Below are positions 46,001 through 58,389 of a stretch of DNA of 64,000 nt, piece after piece. Each line of letters begins with the position of its first letter. Positions within the stretch are counted from its first letter, which is position 1. The notes under the pieces were generated by a model that did no database searches, had not been told where the DNA came from, and was given only the letters and a program-made list of their open reading frames with translations. The position numbers were made by a program, and so were the translations under genes. Source of the stretch: Nissolia schottii (Eukaryota > Streptophyta > Magnoliopsida > Fabales > Fabaceae); contig QANU01018855.1 of NCBI GenBank assembly GCA_003254905.1, forward strand, positions 34,612 to 98,611, read 5' to 3'.

Positions 46001-46381
46001 AACCAATGAAAGTAAGTCCAAGTAGTAAGCGGCTTGGTATCGCTTAAGTAAGGTCCCGAGGCAGACAACCTTAAAAAAAAATTACTTACACTTAATTCAA
46101 TATTAGTTGTGAGATACTTTTGATATATAAATGGCAACTACCTTTGAGTGCTATTCAATTAAGTCATCTTATATCTTTCTAATTCTAACTACATTTAATG
46201 TTTATCAAGACATATAGATTCAAAAACAAATTATTTATATTACGGTTGAAGGAAGAATAAATGTTAATCATATTTATTTATTTACTTTTGCGTAGCACAG
46301 CTATCCAAAGTGTGAACACAACTATAAAAATCGTTTCTATCACTACTAATTACACGCGCAACAACGCGGGTCAGATACTAG
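43020..46381 (+). mobile_element. Decayed Helitron: OB/RPA-like piece, Pif1-type helicase, 3' end
   Basis: A piece near 43048-43146 reads DVIGRVVGKGKAADMLVNGT, compatible with the OB fold of plant RPA-like proteins carried by Helitrons. From 43290 the Helitron helicase is recognisable in broken frames: GSHLPGQKINVV, FLKWFEANKEF, LRLLLITVRGSTCYEDIRTV, LLDDDKEYTDAIQE, then the Walker A region FLYGYGGTSKTYIW (44590-44640), LTQNRRLQ, and the late motif LKVGCHVMLLRNIDHSAGFC, NGTRLVVTRLG (45530-45625). Many stops and frame changes. The 3' end is typical: hairpin ACGCGCAACAACGCG, then CTAG at 46378-46381 before a T. The TC-type 5' end was not found. A small SINE sits inside (46002-46082). Confidence 0.85.
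46002..46082 (+). mobile_element. Internally deleted tRNA-derived SINE
   Basis: It starts with AAGTCCAAGTAGTAAGCGGC, TTGGTATCGCTTAAGTAAGG and ends GGCAGACAACCTT plus an A run, matching the start and end of the SINE at 4059-4233 but lacking the middle. A perfect 13-bp target duplication TACTTACACTTAA flanks it (45989-46001 and 46083-46095). Confidence 0.85.
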
Positions 46382-47700
46382 TTTGTGTGATGATTTGTAA
46401 CAGATTAGTTTGTTGAGAAGGACCTAGTTTTCCCTTTGTGTTTTTGGGCCTTTTGGTTCCTTCTCATATAAAGGAGAAAAGCAAAACTTCAGTTAGAAAA
46501 TTGGTGATTGTGGTATCTTGTTGCATCACAGTTTCAACATTTATTATCATTATTTTTTTTTTAATCTAATTTGTTTTTTTTTTTTTTTGTTAGAATGATA
46601 CACAGATGTTAATTTTGATCAAGCCCTCTTGAATTTTACTTTATTCTCCAAAATTGTAGTTGGATCGAGGATCTTCCTACATTTTGTTTTATACCACGAA
46701 AATGTAATTTAAATTGAGAATCTTCCTATGGTTGCTCTTATTAAGGCATTGAATTTTTAATAAATTTGTACTTGTAACTAAACTCGTCTCCTTCTTAAAG
46801 AATTTTAATTTGAAACTCAAGTAAAATAAAAGAAACGGTGTGGAGAGCTTAATTAGTAGACCTCACTTACGAAGAACAAAAGAAAACCAATTCATTTTAC
46901 TCAATAATCACTAGGCTTATACCAATAAAGCCTATCACATGATTGAGTTCTTTAAACATTTGGTCGTTATCGGCAACAAACACTTCCTAGACAAAAAAAA
47001 ATCACTAGTCTTATTTTCAAAATTTTTTGACAATAATTATTTTTATTTTCCAATTTTAAAAATAATATTTAACTATATAACAATACTCCCTCCGTTCACT
47101 TTTTATTGTTATTTTTTATCTAAAAATTTGTTCAACATTACTTACCATTTGATTAGATTAAAAAAATGTTATATATATATATATATTTAATTATATTTTG
47201 ATTATCTCTCATTCTCCTAATGACATCTAATAATTATAACACTAATTACATAAGATTAATTTAATCTACCACTCTATATCATTTTCTATTTCAATTGTAA
47301 TTAAATAATTTCTTAACATGTGTTTTATAAAAAAAATGAAAACAAAGAATAACTCTTTTTTATTTATTTTAACGGATTCATCCTCAATTCCCATATAAAA
47401 AAACAAATTCATTCTCAAATAAGGGAAAACTTTGACTCCATAGAATTCCCAAAAACAAAATTTCGTAACATTTTGTTTCCATAAAACGTGAAAGTTTACA
47501 CCATGTAAGAATGCCGACCTAATTGACGTGCCAGTGAAGGATCCTAAGGAACTTCCACGTACTCCGCACAAAGTGCCTCCCTTTCCCAGAGCACCCTCCT
47601 GATTGGTTAAATCCAAAGCCGAAAATGGAAAACGCATTGACCTCACACTCATACCACTCATACCCGTCGATCTAGCCCCTTGGTCAATTACCGAGCTCAC
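46382..47700. other. Spacer upstream of the helicase gene
   Basis: AT-rich with no supported gene. A one-sided CTCCCTCCGTTCACTTTT at about 47091 resembles a Stowaway MITE terminus, but its partner end is not clear. The last few hundred bases are less AT-rich and form the promoter region of the helicase gene. Confidence 0.4.
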
Positions 47701-47738
47701 ATGGACCCGCGTCGTACGGTATCATTTTCCCCTCTCCA

Positions 47739-47746
47739 TATAAAAG
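47739..47746 (+). promoter_or_regulatory. TATA box of the DExH helicase gene
   Basis: TATAAAAG lies 240 bp before the start codon in a pyrimidine-rich setting, leaving room for a 5' untranslated region of about 200 bp. Position and sequence are typical of plant core promoters; the transcription start is inferred. Confidence 0.6.
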
Positions 47747-47978
47747 GGACTCACCTGTCCCGCGGGACTCGACACGCTCCCCCCCACACTCCGTCATCGT
47801 TCTCAGAAAGCAGTGTGTTAGAGAGAGAAAATCAGAGGAAAAACGAAAGTTCTTTTTTGCATTTGAGAACGGCTTCTTCTTCTCGTAACACTTGGTAGAG
47901 AGAAACATATCGGTGTGTGAGAGAGGTGGAATCAGAGAGAACGAAACGTTTCGGTGAAAGGTTTCTGAATTCCGGACG

Positions 47979-50900
47979 ATGGCGTCTTCTTCTTCTTCTT
48001 CTTCGCCTTCGAGTAAGGCTTCGTACACTTCGCAGCCCGATTTCTCGTCGCTTCCGGTGATGGCTCTCAGGGAGAAGATCGTGGAGAAGATCAAGGAGAA
48101 TCGCGTCACCCTTATCGTCGGCGAGGCCGGTTGCGGTAAAAGAAAATCTTCTCTGTAAATGTGTTTCTTATTTGTTTTTGCTTCTTTTTTTTATGTTTTA
48201 TTTTATTTTGTGTTGGTCTCATTTCTGAAATCAATTTTGCGTTGCATGACTTCGTTTGATTCTCCGTTTGACCTGCATTGACTATATCTCAGTAGCCTTT
48301 ACCTTCGTGCTTAAGCTAATCTTGGTGTTTCTTCGCTCTTTGCTTGTCTAGTAGTAGGCAAACAGAATTAAAAAAAAAAAAAATCCACGTTTCTCTGTCT
48401 GTCTTCACTTGATCATTGAATTTTTCCACAGCCAATTTGTAGCTTCCTACATTGAAAAGTACAGCTTATTTTTTATTTTCTGTTTATTATTATTATTATT
48501 ATTATTAATTTTTTTATTTTATTTTTTTGGGAGGATTCGTATGATACAATGTCGTGTGGATAATTAGTTTTGTACAGTCTTACTTGCGGGTTCATTGATT
48601 TTTTCCACTGACGATAGAGTTGAGTGAAATATGTGGCTTCCTAAAAACTAGAGAGTTCATGTGCAACTGAAAGTAAGAGTTGTTACATGTTCCTTTTTAT
48701 GTACTTCTATTCATTTAGGGACGTGTATGGAAAATAGCTATGCAGTTCGATATTGTTAACTAATTGTTTTTTTATTTTGTTGATTTAATTACAAGTACTT
48801 ATTAGGAGAGTTTGGTATGCATTGCGTGGTACGTGGAATTTGGTATGTAGTACACAGGATAATTGAGAGAATCTGGTAACTAAGATTGGTAATTGCATGG
48901 ATAATTTTGGTCAACATTTATGGTTTGTTGCAATTGTGGTTTATGAGTATTAGTGTCCACTTTAGAGGCATTGATTGTTCTTTTCCATGTTGCTGATATT
49001 TCTGCATCTTTTGCTCTCAAGGGAAGAGTTCACAAGTTCCGCAGTTTCTTCTGGACGAAGGCATGTCGCCCATTCTGTGCACACAGCCTCGGAGGTTTGC
49101 TGTTGTAGCAGTTGCCAAAATGGTTGCAAAAGCTCGAAATTGTGAAGTGGGTGAGGAAGTTGGGTACCATATTGGACATTCAAGGAACTTTTCACCCGGG
49201 TATTCCAGACTGACATTCCCTTAAACTGGTTCATACATATCTATATCTCTAGCAATATTGTTGAGTTTGATAGTTATTTGATCATTCCTTCCATCTTGTC
49301 CTGTTTATCCATTGACTTTGTAGATGCAATGACTTGAAATGTTTTATTGAAGGTAAATTATAAACTCGAATACTTAAGAAAAAAAAATGACTTAAATACA
49401 AATATGTGACAGAAGAGGCTATGTTGGTCATCAAAATATAGGACCATTTTTTGGTAACATAAAAAAATACTTGTTTGACAAGGATGCAAGTACGTTATTA
49501 CCCATAGATCGTACTAGCATACATGTCTCATGTAATGACAATAGCGCATTAAAAATTGACACTTGCATATAATAAAGTTGGGTATGTTTCATTTGTCTTA
49601 AAGAAGTCATTTAAGACAGTGATATGACACTCATTTGTCATTTCTTTTGGGTATAATTCTTATGGTTAATGTGTCTTTTTGGTATGGTTCTCCTTGCATT
49701 TATAATGCCGTACTGCAGGTCAAAGATTGTTTTTAAAACTGCTGGTGTGTTGTTGGATGAATTGCGAGAGAAGGGCTTGACTGCACTGGAGTACAAAGCT
49801 ATTATTCTCGATGAAGTACATGAAAGATCAGTGGAGTCTGATCTTGTCCTTGTCTGTGTCAAGCAATTTTTGTTGAAGAGCAATAGTCTGAGGTTCGCAT
49901 CTTGGTTTTTTGTGTTCAGCAGAATACTTGTGTACTTGTATGCAGCAAACTATTATCTTTTCAAGTAGTTTTCATTTAGTTTGTTTATTTATCTTGTTTA
50001 GCATTCTCTTTGAGCTTCGATTAGTGAATCAAATGGTGTTTGATGTGGATAATTCAAAGAAGTTATTATTCTTTTAAATGTACTGCCATCATCTAGTCCT
50101 TTAGCATCAAAAACTTAACTACATCTTTACGATTACCTGAGTACTAAGAGGATCCAAGTGGAGAATTCTGTTCACTTCTATTCCTGAGTGCTAGGCTGGA
50201 CTTGTTGGAATTTGAAACGATGCTTCTTATTTGAATGTCAGGGGCAAGTAGTTGTTCTGGATCTAATGTATTTATATTTGCAGGGTGGTTTTGATGTCTG
50301 CAACTGCTGATATTTCAAGATACAGGGATTACTTTAGGGATCTTGGTAGAGGAGAAAGAGTTGAAGTGCTTGCAATACCTAGCTCCAATAAGAAAATTGT
50401 TTTTCAGAGAAGTGTTTCATATCTTGAGCAGGCATGTATATATACTCTTACAAATTTATTCTATTTAATTGTATCCCGGCTCAAAGGGTGAGCCTTGGTG
50501 CAACAGTAAGGCCACCCCTTGTAATTGTATCCATGCTCAATACTAGTTTAATGGTTTTAAACATTACCTTCAAATCATTTTGGCACAAAACAAATGGACT
50601 TTTGAAACATTCATGATACTAAATCCTGGGACTGAGCTTCTGCATGATTAATGACACTGCTGATGAATCTGTATTGTATTCTATTGCACCTTAGTATTTG
50701 ACCAACAATATTCTCTATCAAAGCGAAACTAAATTTCATAAAGCTTTTAGCTTTTCTATGTTGTTTGGAGTGGTACTACATTTTGATAAATTAACAGTAG
50801 CTTTATATGGAAGCACCTTTGTTGGTGAATAGCTTCTCTATGTACATTTATGAGTAGGCATGTACATTTATGAGTAGGCTGGTTGTGTTTCATCAACTAG

Positions 50901-53900
50901 TTGATTGGAATAAGTTCTAACGAGGGCGCTGGAAGACAAAATGAAATAAAAAATAGAATCACATTCTTATTTCCAAAGGCTTGAGATCATATCCATTTTA
51001 ATATGTTCAGGAGAAGTGAAAACACAGAAAACAGTTTAGAATGATGCAGTATTAGTGAAGGATTAGAAACCTCTTTTGGCATAGATTATTATTTTTAAAG
51101 AAGATGATGTGAAAGCTGTTCAATAGTCAGGTCATTATTTTTCTGGAGCACATGTGATGGTGTTGATATAATAGTGTGACAATGCTAATGTTCTTTGCAC
51201 AGGTAGTTGAATCTCTTGAGATAAGTTCTGAATCACTGCATTCAAATTATTCTCGTGATCTAGATCCTTCCACAGCCAATGCTTACTTCAAGACTGAATT
51301 TCACCAGCTTATTCATGACCTGGTGTTGCATATCCATGAGAATGAGCCAGATATTGAGAAAAGCATTCTGGTATTCCTTCCCACCTATTTTTCACTAGAG
51401 AAGCAATGGCGCCTTCTGAAGCCACTTGAATCAACATTTAAGGTTCATATTTTACATCGTAGCATTGATACTGAGGAAGCTCTCTCAGCTATGAAGATTT
51501 GGAAGTCACATCGAAAGGTAATTGTTAAATGTTAATTAAGTTTGCAGTTAATAGTAGAAGGTTTTTAAGACTATGGAGGGGCATGTGCTTGGTGCTAGTT
51601 ACTTTGTATGTTATGAAGATGAAGATTATACACTATTAATTTATGAATCATAAATTGATCTTAACTGAAAATAGAATTAAAAATCTTTATATTAATGGTA
51701 AATTATAATTTTGCAAATTGGTTGTCAGCTTGAAAACATTTATATATGCTGTGGAAATTTATTAATTTAATTTTATTATAAATTATATGCGACAACAATT
51801 GTTTTGACTTTTGAAAATGTCCACTATTTTTTTTGGGTGTTATGTTATTAAACTTAATCATGGGCTCATTTGTTGTGCTTATGAAGAGATAAAAGTACTT
51901 ATTTTGATGATATTATTTTTAAGGATTAGTTGTTTTCTTGTGCTTATTAGTAAAGGCATAATCAGAAAATAAGCAGTTTTCTGCTTATTTTGAGAAGCAG
52001 AGAGGGAGCTGCAACTAGTTTTAAGCAGAAGCAGTCGAAGAGAGAGAGAATTATTCCTGGATTTCTGCAACCACTTTCTTTGCTCTATTTTCAAATCTAT
52101 CCTTAAACTTCTTTAAAAATGTCATGTGAAGAAATTAAGAAGTGATTTTATGTCTTTAATTGTAATTTTATGAGAGAAAAAAAAATTACTTGTATACATG
52201 TCACATCCAAACAATTTACAAATTTCAATTCTAACAAAATGTACTTCAATAATTAAATTCAAACATAAGACCTCTGCTTCTGCCTCTGCTTTTTGAAAAT
52301 GATTTTTTCAAATAAAGCTTATCCAAATGGGCCCTATATAAGATGTCTTTACTGTCATATTTGTTTCTTGAATGTTTCTTTTAGTTACCTCTGCATGGTT
52401 GTAACTTATATTTAAATTATTCACTTTTTATAATTGTGGCTGCATGCTATCAGGTAATATTGGCTACCAATATTGCTGAATCATCTGTGACAATACCTAA
52501 AGTTGCATTTGTCATTGATTCTTGCCGATCATTACAAGTCTACTGGGATAATTCCCGTAAAAAGGAATCTACAAAGCTTGTTTGGGTTTCCAAGTCACAG
52601 GTACAAATGATCTCATTCCTATAAGTTTATCTGCCTTTACAATTTTCTTATTTTTCATATAATCTTGTAGGCCGAACAGCGCAAAGGAAGAACTGGTCGA
52701 ACTTGTGATGGCCAAGTTTATAGATTGGTCCCTGGATCATTTTTTAACAAATTTGAGGATCATGAAAGCCCAGCTATTCTGAAGTTATCCTTGAGGCTTC
52801 AAGTTCTTATGCTGTGCTGTGCTGAATCTAAGACTATCAATGATCCAAAGGGTAAGTTAATATGATCCTTGTTATTTTGGCAGAAAGTGATATTACTATT
52901 AATTTTTTAGTTGAGGAAAAATTAATGTTCACTATCATTGAGTATTTATATATATATACAAAATATAACTGTGATCTCTTTTAATAGTTGTGGACATTAA
53001 GACTCATAGTGAGTTCTTGACATGTTTTAAGTTTAACTATTTTGCTACATGCACTTTTGTCATCCAAGAACTCCACTACCAAGTGCTTGTTCACAATGAG
53101 TCAATATATATGTATGGCTTAGCTTATATAAGCAGTGTTTTGAGTTCATTTATTTTGGAATGGTTAATAATAACTTGTGATTGTCAATAAACGAGCTTCT
53201 TTTGATGTTGCAGAGCCAAAGGTGTGGATATTTTGATATTTTTTCTTTAAATGACGATATTGATTCTAGATGTTATTCTTACTTACATTGCATCTATTTT
53301 TAGTAATCAATGCATTGTGCTGCAGAGTAAATTTTGACTTTTAACTGGTCATAATTGTGTTGATTTTGGTACCAATGTTACAACTTACAACTATTACAAG
53401 AAAGTAGGCTGTGCTTGCTGCCTGTTCGATGGTGTCTTTAGAGGATTTATTTTTAGGCAAAGAGCTAAACTGAGTGTATATTATTCTTTTTGAATTATGA
53501 GTATTGGTTACTTATTTCCCTTTTCTGCTTGCACCTGTAATTAATTATTACTTATTACTTATACACCAAAGATTCCTGTTAATGAATCTAGATTTGCTAT
53601 TAAATTTATCTTAGTTTTATATTTTTTTACTGTTAATGATTACAGATATACTGTTTTATCACAATCAATCGGAGAGATGTAATTTGTTGTTTGACTTAAA
53701 AAATAAAACAGAAGAAAGGGCAAGGGAATCAATTTGTGTTCATAGTCGGCTTTTAGTATTCTTGTAAAATGTAAATTATTCTGAAGTGAACTTTTTTATG
53801 TTCTATGATCCTACCAAGTTTACCTCACAATGCACTCTGCACAAAAATTTGGTCATTCAATTTCAATGTATTCCAATTCTGTGTATGTTGATCTAATCTA

Positions 53901-56613
53901 ACTGATGAGTTTGACGGCAGTTTTGCTGCAAAAAGCTCTGGATCCACCAGATGCTGAAGTTGTTGAAGATGCATTTAACATGCTTGTTCAGATGCGGGCA
54001 TTGGAAAAGATACCTCCAAGGGGCCGATATGAACCTACCTTTTATGGGCGATTACTTGCTAGTTTTCCTTTGTCTTTTGACACCTCAGTTCTAGTCCTGA
54101 AATTTGGAGACGTTGGTATGATACGGGAGGGCATACTGCTGGGTATAATGATGGATACACAGCCTTTACCCATTATTCATCCATTTGGAGAGGAAGGATT
54201 GGTAACATCTATGAGTTGAATTAGCATTACTATTTCTAAATGCATTGATTGTTTGGTAATTCTTTAGCCTCAAATCGTGTTCTAATTTAATCCTTTTATT
54301 TCCATCAGTTTGCGAAGTATGTTGATAGCTACTTTTGTGACCAAACAATCTTAAACGGTCGAAAGGAGTTGGAATTCATGGGTAACTTCTGTGCGTTTGA
54401 GTTTTGGCAGCATATTTTCAAGGTAAAGCTGTATTCCGCTGCTGTATGTACTTCCAAATACCTTGGCATTATTCAGTTTCTGCATGGCGGATGGCAAAAA
54501 ATTGCACATTGATGCTTTTTCATTGAAAGCGCCTTATTTACTTCTCACCAAACAGTATGCCTGTTGTTTTGGGAAATAGTACACTTGATAACTAGAGGAT
54601 TTCTTCCACTTGGGTTTCCTGCAAAACTTGCACATGATGAACACCTGGAGTGGGTGCAACCAGCTGCATCGTTTCCTGAAAATAATTATTCTTTTATGTT
54701 TGTTTTATGGTGTGCAAGCTTCAAAGGTTGCATGAATTTGATGGTGAAAACTTTCTTTCATATGCAGGATAAATACCGACTTGAACATTTGAAACAGGTT
54801 CTAGAGACTGACAATGTAGACCCTGCCATACAACTAATGCCCAAGCTAGAGGAAGATTGGTATTCTTTCCATAATCTCTCCCAGTCATCTCTGCATCAGG
54901 TGTCAGAAATTTGTATGTATCCATGTTTTAGTTATGCCGGTGTACTTTATTGAATTCTTTTGATGCAAGTGTATCTCATGTTTTGTGAGTTGAATTACTG
55001 TTTCTTTTAACTTTTACTCCTTTAACACCCCTTAATTCTGACATTTACAGATGATGATTTATTAAGTTCAGTACATCGGTTCCGGCCAAAATTTTTGGGC
55101 TCTCTTAGTGGCATACCGCCCTATTATGGTCCTTGTGAATTTGAACACATATGCCTAGTTAAATGCCAGCAAAATGGGGACATAGATGAAGTTGCTGCAG
55201 ATGAGGAAGGCCTTGAGCCATCAAGTCAAACAAGAAAGTGTGTTGCTGTACCTTATGTTACTTCGCAACATTTTCACAGCTACAATGTGGCAAAAATGTT
55301 TGCTGAAATCATAAAAGAGGTAGTCTCTTTAGAATTCTTGCACATACAATATTTGTTGTAAGATATTTGCTGTTTCTAAAAAAGGGACGGTTTTTCTTTG
55401 CTGCATGAAACAGATTAGGGCTCAACCCAAGGAGGGTGCTCCTGGCAATGAACCAGAAAGTGCTGGTGTTTATAATTTTAATGTCAATGGGGGGCCTTCT
55501 ACTTGTGTATTTTTCCTCCGGGGATTCTGCGATAGAGGCAGTCAATGTTTATTTTCTCACTCATTTCAAGCTGAGAGACCCCAATGCAAATTCTTCTTTT
55601 CCTTGCAGGTAAATGGTTGTTTGAGTTGTATTCATTATGATGCTACCATTATTATGATTATGAATATTATTCATTTTTCAACAGGGATGCCGAAATGGAG
55701 AGTCTTGTAAATTTTCACATGGTTTGGGTCCGACAGCAGGGCCATTCAGGCCAACTGCCTGCCTGCCTGAAGATAACGAAATGAATGCTGCGCCTCTTCT
55801 AAATTTGTTTCCCAAAACTGGCAACAGATCAATTCTTATATTGGACGACACTGATTTGCATTACGCTACATCTTTTGCTCGCCACTATAATCCATCCAAC
55901 ATAATTTCAACTACATGTTTATCTGAAACAACAATACTGGAATCATCACTGACAGGACTCAGAACTTTTTGGGGTCTATATCACCCATACCAGACAATCA
56001 TTGCCAAAGCAGGGAAGAACCCTGTTCCTTGGAATGAAGTTCAATGCATACTGTGGTTTCCTTGCTTTGATAGCTATCGTGAAGATTTGGCTACACAAAA
56101 GCTGCTCTTGCAGAACTTTTTCGAATATCTAGCCATTCGAATTTTGGCCGATAATTTGCACGAGGTGAAGGTTATCATAACCACAAACAATATCAGATTT
56201 TCTCAACTTCAGGTAATGGCTTGTTCTCTTCCTACCTTTTGGTCATAAATTACTAGTGTTATAATATTTGTTACGCTGGAGACTATGGTAGCCAATGCTA
56301 CATCATATCTATGTATATTATAAATGAGCTTAGAAAATAGATTATGGAACTCCTTACGAAACCAATCATTCTGATCATGTTGCTTCAGGTAGAAAAATTG
56401 GCAAGAGAGTGTTTCTTTATCCTTGCAGAAACGTTTACTTTCGACGAAACTAGCTTTGGGGCAATCTTACATGACAGAGTTATCCCTAGGCCACGATCGT
56501 TGCCATCGAGACCTTTCTCGTATGTATTTGAACTGCACCCTCCGAGTGACGAACTCTTTGGTGACTATGCTGCTACTATAAGAAAGCAATTGTACAAAAT
56601 TCAGAAAAGTTAG
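47979..56613 (+). CDS. C3H31: DExH-box RNA helicase with two CCCH zinc fingers (DExH8 / C3H31 type)
   Basis: Fourteen exons splice in phase to 1018 residues: 47979-48135, 49022-49199, 49719-49892, 50284-50431, 51203-51517, 52454-52600, 52671-52851, 53921-54201, 54309-54422, 54768-54912, 55051-55319, 55414-55608, 55685-56212, 56389-56613. Motifs in order: Walker A GEAGCGKSS (about 48-56), DEVH (143-146), SAT (175-177), ATNIAESSVTIP, and motif VI QRKGRTGR (376-383). The helicase-associated C-terminal part leads to two CCCH fingers: C734-x7-C-x5-C-x3-H752, and C761-x8-C-x5-C-x3-H780, the second split by intron 12. The layout and length match Arabidopsis At2g47680 (about 1015 residues). It should unwind RNA or RNP with ATP; its pathway is not known to me. 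Intron 4 starts with GC (CAG|GCATGT); all others are GT-AG. The start is the first ATG, followed by a serine run. Confidence 0.95.
50484..50524 (+). mobile_element. 5' head of an Au-like SINE in helicase intron 4
   Basis: The piece AGGGTGAGCCTTGGTGCAAC followed by AGTAAGG is the classic start of Au SINEs. It is flanked by imperfect direct repeats TAATTGTATCCCGGCTCAA (upstream) and TAATTGTATCCATGCTCAA (downstream, from about 50521). Only about 40 bp of the SINE is present, so it is a 3'-truncated copy, an unusual form since SINEs are normally 5'-truncated. Confidence 0.65.
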
Positions 56614-58389
56614 TCGGGTTTGATGATGTTATCTTGAAGGCGTAGCAATCCTGTTGTAGCATCTAGCTCCTAGTTTCATCATGAACTTGCATAATATAGG
56701 CGTAAATGCTGCTTTTAGTTCCTGTATAGATTTGGCAAATATGAGCGACATATGGTGAATCCTTTGAATTTGGGGGCAGTGGGGAGGATTATGATTTTAT
56801 GGAAACATTAGATTAATTGGAGTATTGATTGCGATATGAGGGGTTTTTATCATGTTGGCAAATGGCACAACCCATCCGTTGCTCGCTCTTTCTCGTTTTC
56901 ATTTATTTGTCTCTAATCATGTTTATTAACATTTAATATATTTATAAATGTTATAATATAATTTTTTTTAAAAAAAATTTCATAGATGAATATGTTTTTA
57001 AAAAGATTATTTATATTTAGTACCAGAATAATTATTTTATTGTGTATAAATAAATTATATTTTAAAATAAGAAATAATAAAATAGTGTAAAAATAATTAT
57101 TTTATTATTACTTTCGTCAACTTAATGTTTTGAATCACCAATTTGAATTAATAAAGTTTAGAATTACAAATTAATATTGAACTCTTCAACGGATTCAAAA
57201 GTATAATTTAAGATTATGTACTTTTAAAATTAAAATTAAATTTAGAATTCTAGATTACAATTTTAATTTTGACATGCAAATGCGAACCCTCGTATGTTTT
57301 TCTTTTTTGTACTATGATATTTTTTTAATTATTATTATTATTATTATTATTTTATCATTACAGTTGTACATCCTAAAACCAAGGAATATTAATACACTAG
57401 TTATTTGTTTTTTGTTTTCCTATTCTTTGGTAATACTAGTATAGTATGTGTATTATACGAATTTATTTTGATATATGTTTATATGTTCATAAGTGAATTT
57501 TTTTCAAAGTATATTTTTGAATAAATTATATTTTATAAGAATTAAATGTTATTGATTTTAGTTGTTAAGAAATTTTTAAAATTTGAATATGATAATAATT
57601 AAATGTTATTTTAGTTGTTAAGAAATTTTTAAAATTTGAATTTGAAAAGATTATGTTAAAGAATTGTTTTTAAATTTTAGTTTACATTTATAAATTTTTT
57701 TATAAATTTTAAATGATGTTTATTTTAAGTTGAAGAGAATACTAATATATAAATTAAAAAAGGTTTAGTGAGCTTTAAAAGATTTTTTCTTTCGTAGTGG
57801 TGAAAAAACTCAAATATTAATTAATATAAATAATAATCATTGATAATCCGCCAAAGGAGGGATAAAATATTTTCTTAAGAATTATGAAATATAAAATACG
57901 GAAAGTTCAGCTTAGCACGGATAAATCTAAATGGTAGTATTAGTTATTACCTCTAAACGAGGGGGAAAAACAAAAAGCAATATTATTCCCTATCGTAATA
58001 ATCAATAATCAATAATCAATAATCAATAATCATGATAGATATCTAAATAAATAGATATCCCATTAAAAAAAAAATAGTGGAGGCCAGTGAGCGTGGGGCC
58101 CAACACTCCAGAATCTTGTGAACTTGAAAAATATCAGCTGCCTCAATCTTGAAAAAAATCAAAATCCTGCTCCCAATTTAGCCATCACAGCACAAAGCTC
58201 CCTCCAACACAATAAAACAAGCACCCTTTCACCAGTACACCCCCATTACTCTAACTAGCACCATCTATCTCATTCCATCTCTTCAAAAAATAATAAAAAA
58301 AACCCAATCAAAACCCTAAATTGATTGATTGATTCATTCATTCATTCATTCATTCATTGTTGTTTTGCTAAATTGAAAACTGAAACCTA
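56614..58389. other. Intergenic region between helicase and unknown gene
   Basis: The first 250 bp should be the helicase 3' untranslated region. The rest is AT-rich with direct repeats of AAGAAATTTTTAAAATTTGAA near 57565 and 57620. A TAATCAATAATCA tandem lies near 57999-58031, and ATTGATTG/ATTCATTC tandems at 58320-58357 fall in the probable 5' leader of the next gene. No gene is supported. Confidence 0.5.

Noticed and set aside
54564-54767. Open frame in helicase intron 9, in frame with exon 10
   Set aside because: Residues ending exon 9 (FWQHIFK) join directly to DKYRLEHLKQ of exon 10 as in the family. The extra peptide resembles nothing known, so it is most likely a chance opening, though an alternative start cannot be excluded.
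57999-58357. TAATCA and ATTGATTG/ATTCATTC tandems as a regulatory array
   Set aside because: Simple short tandem repeats in an AT-rich leader; no evidence beyond repetition.
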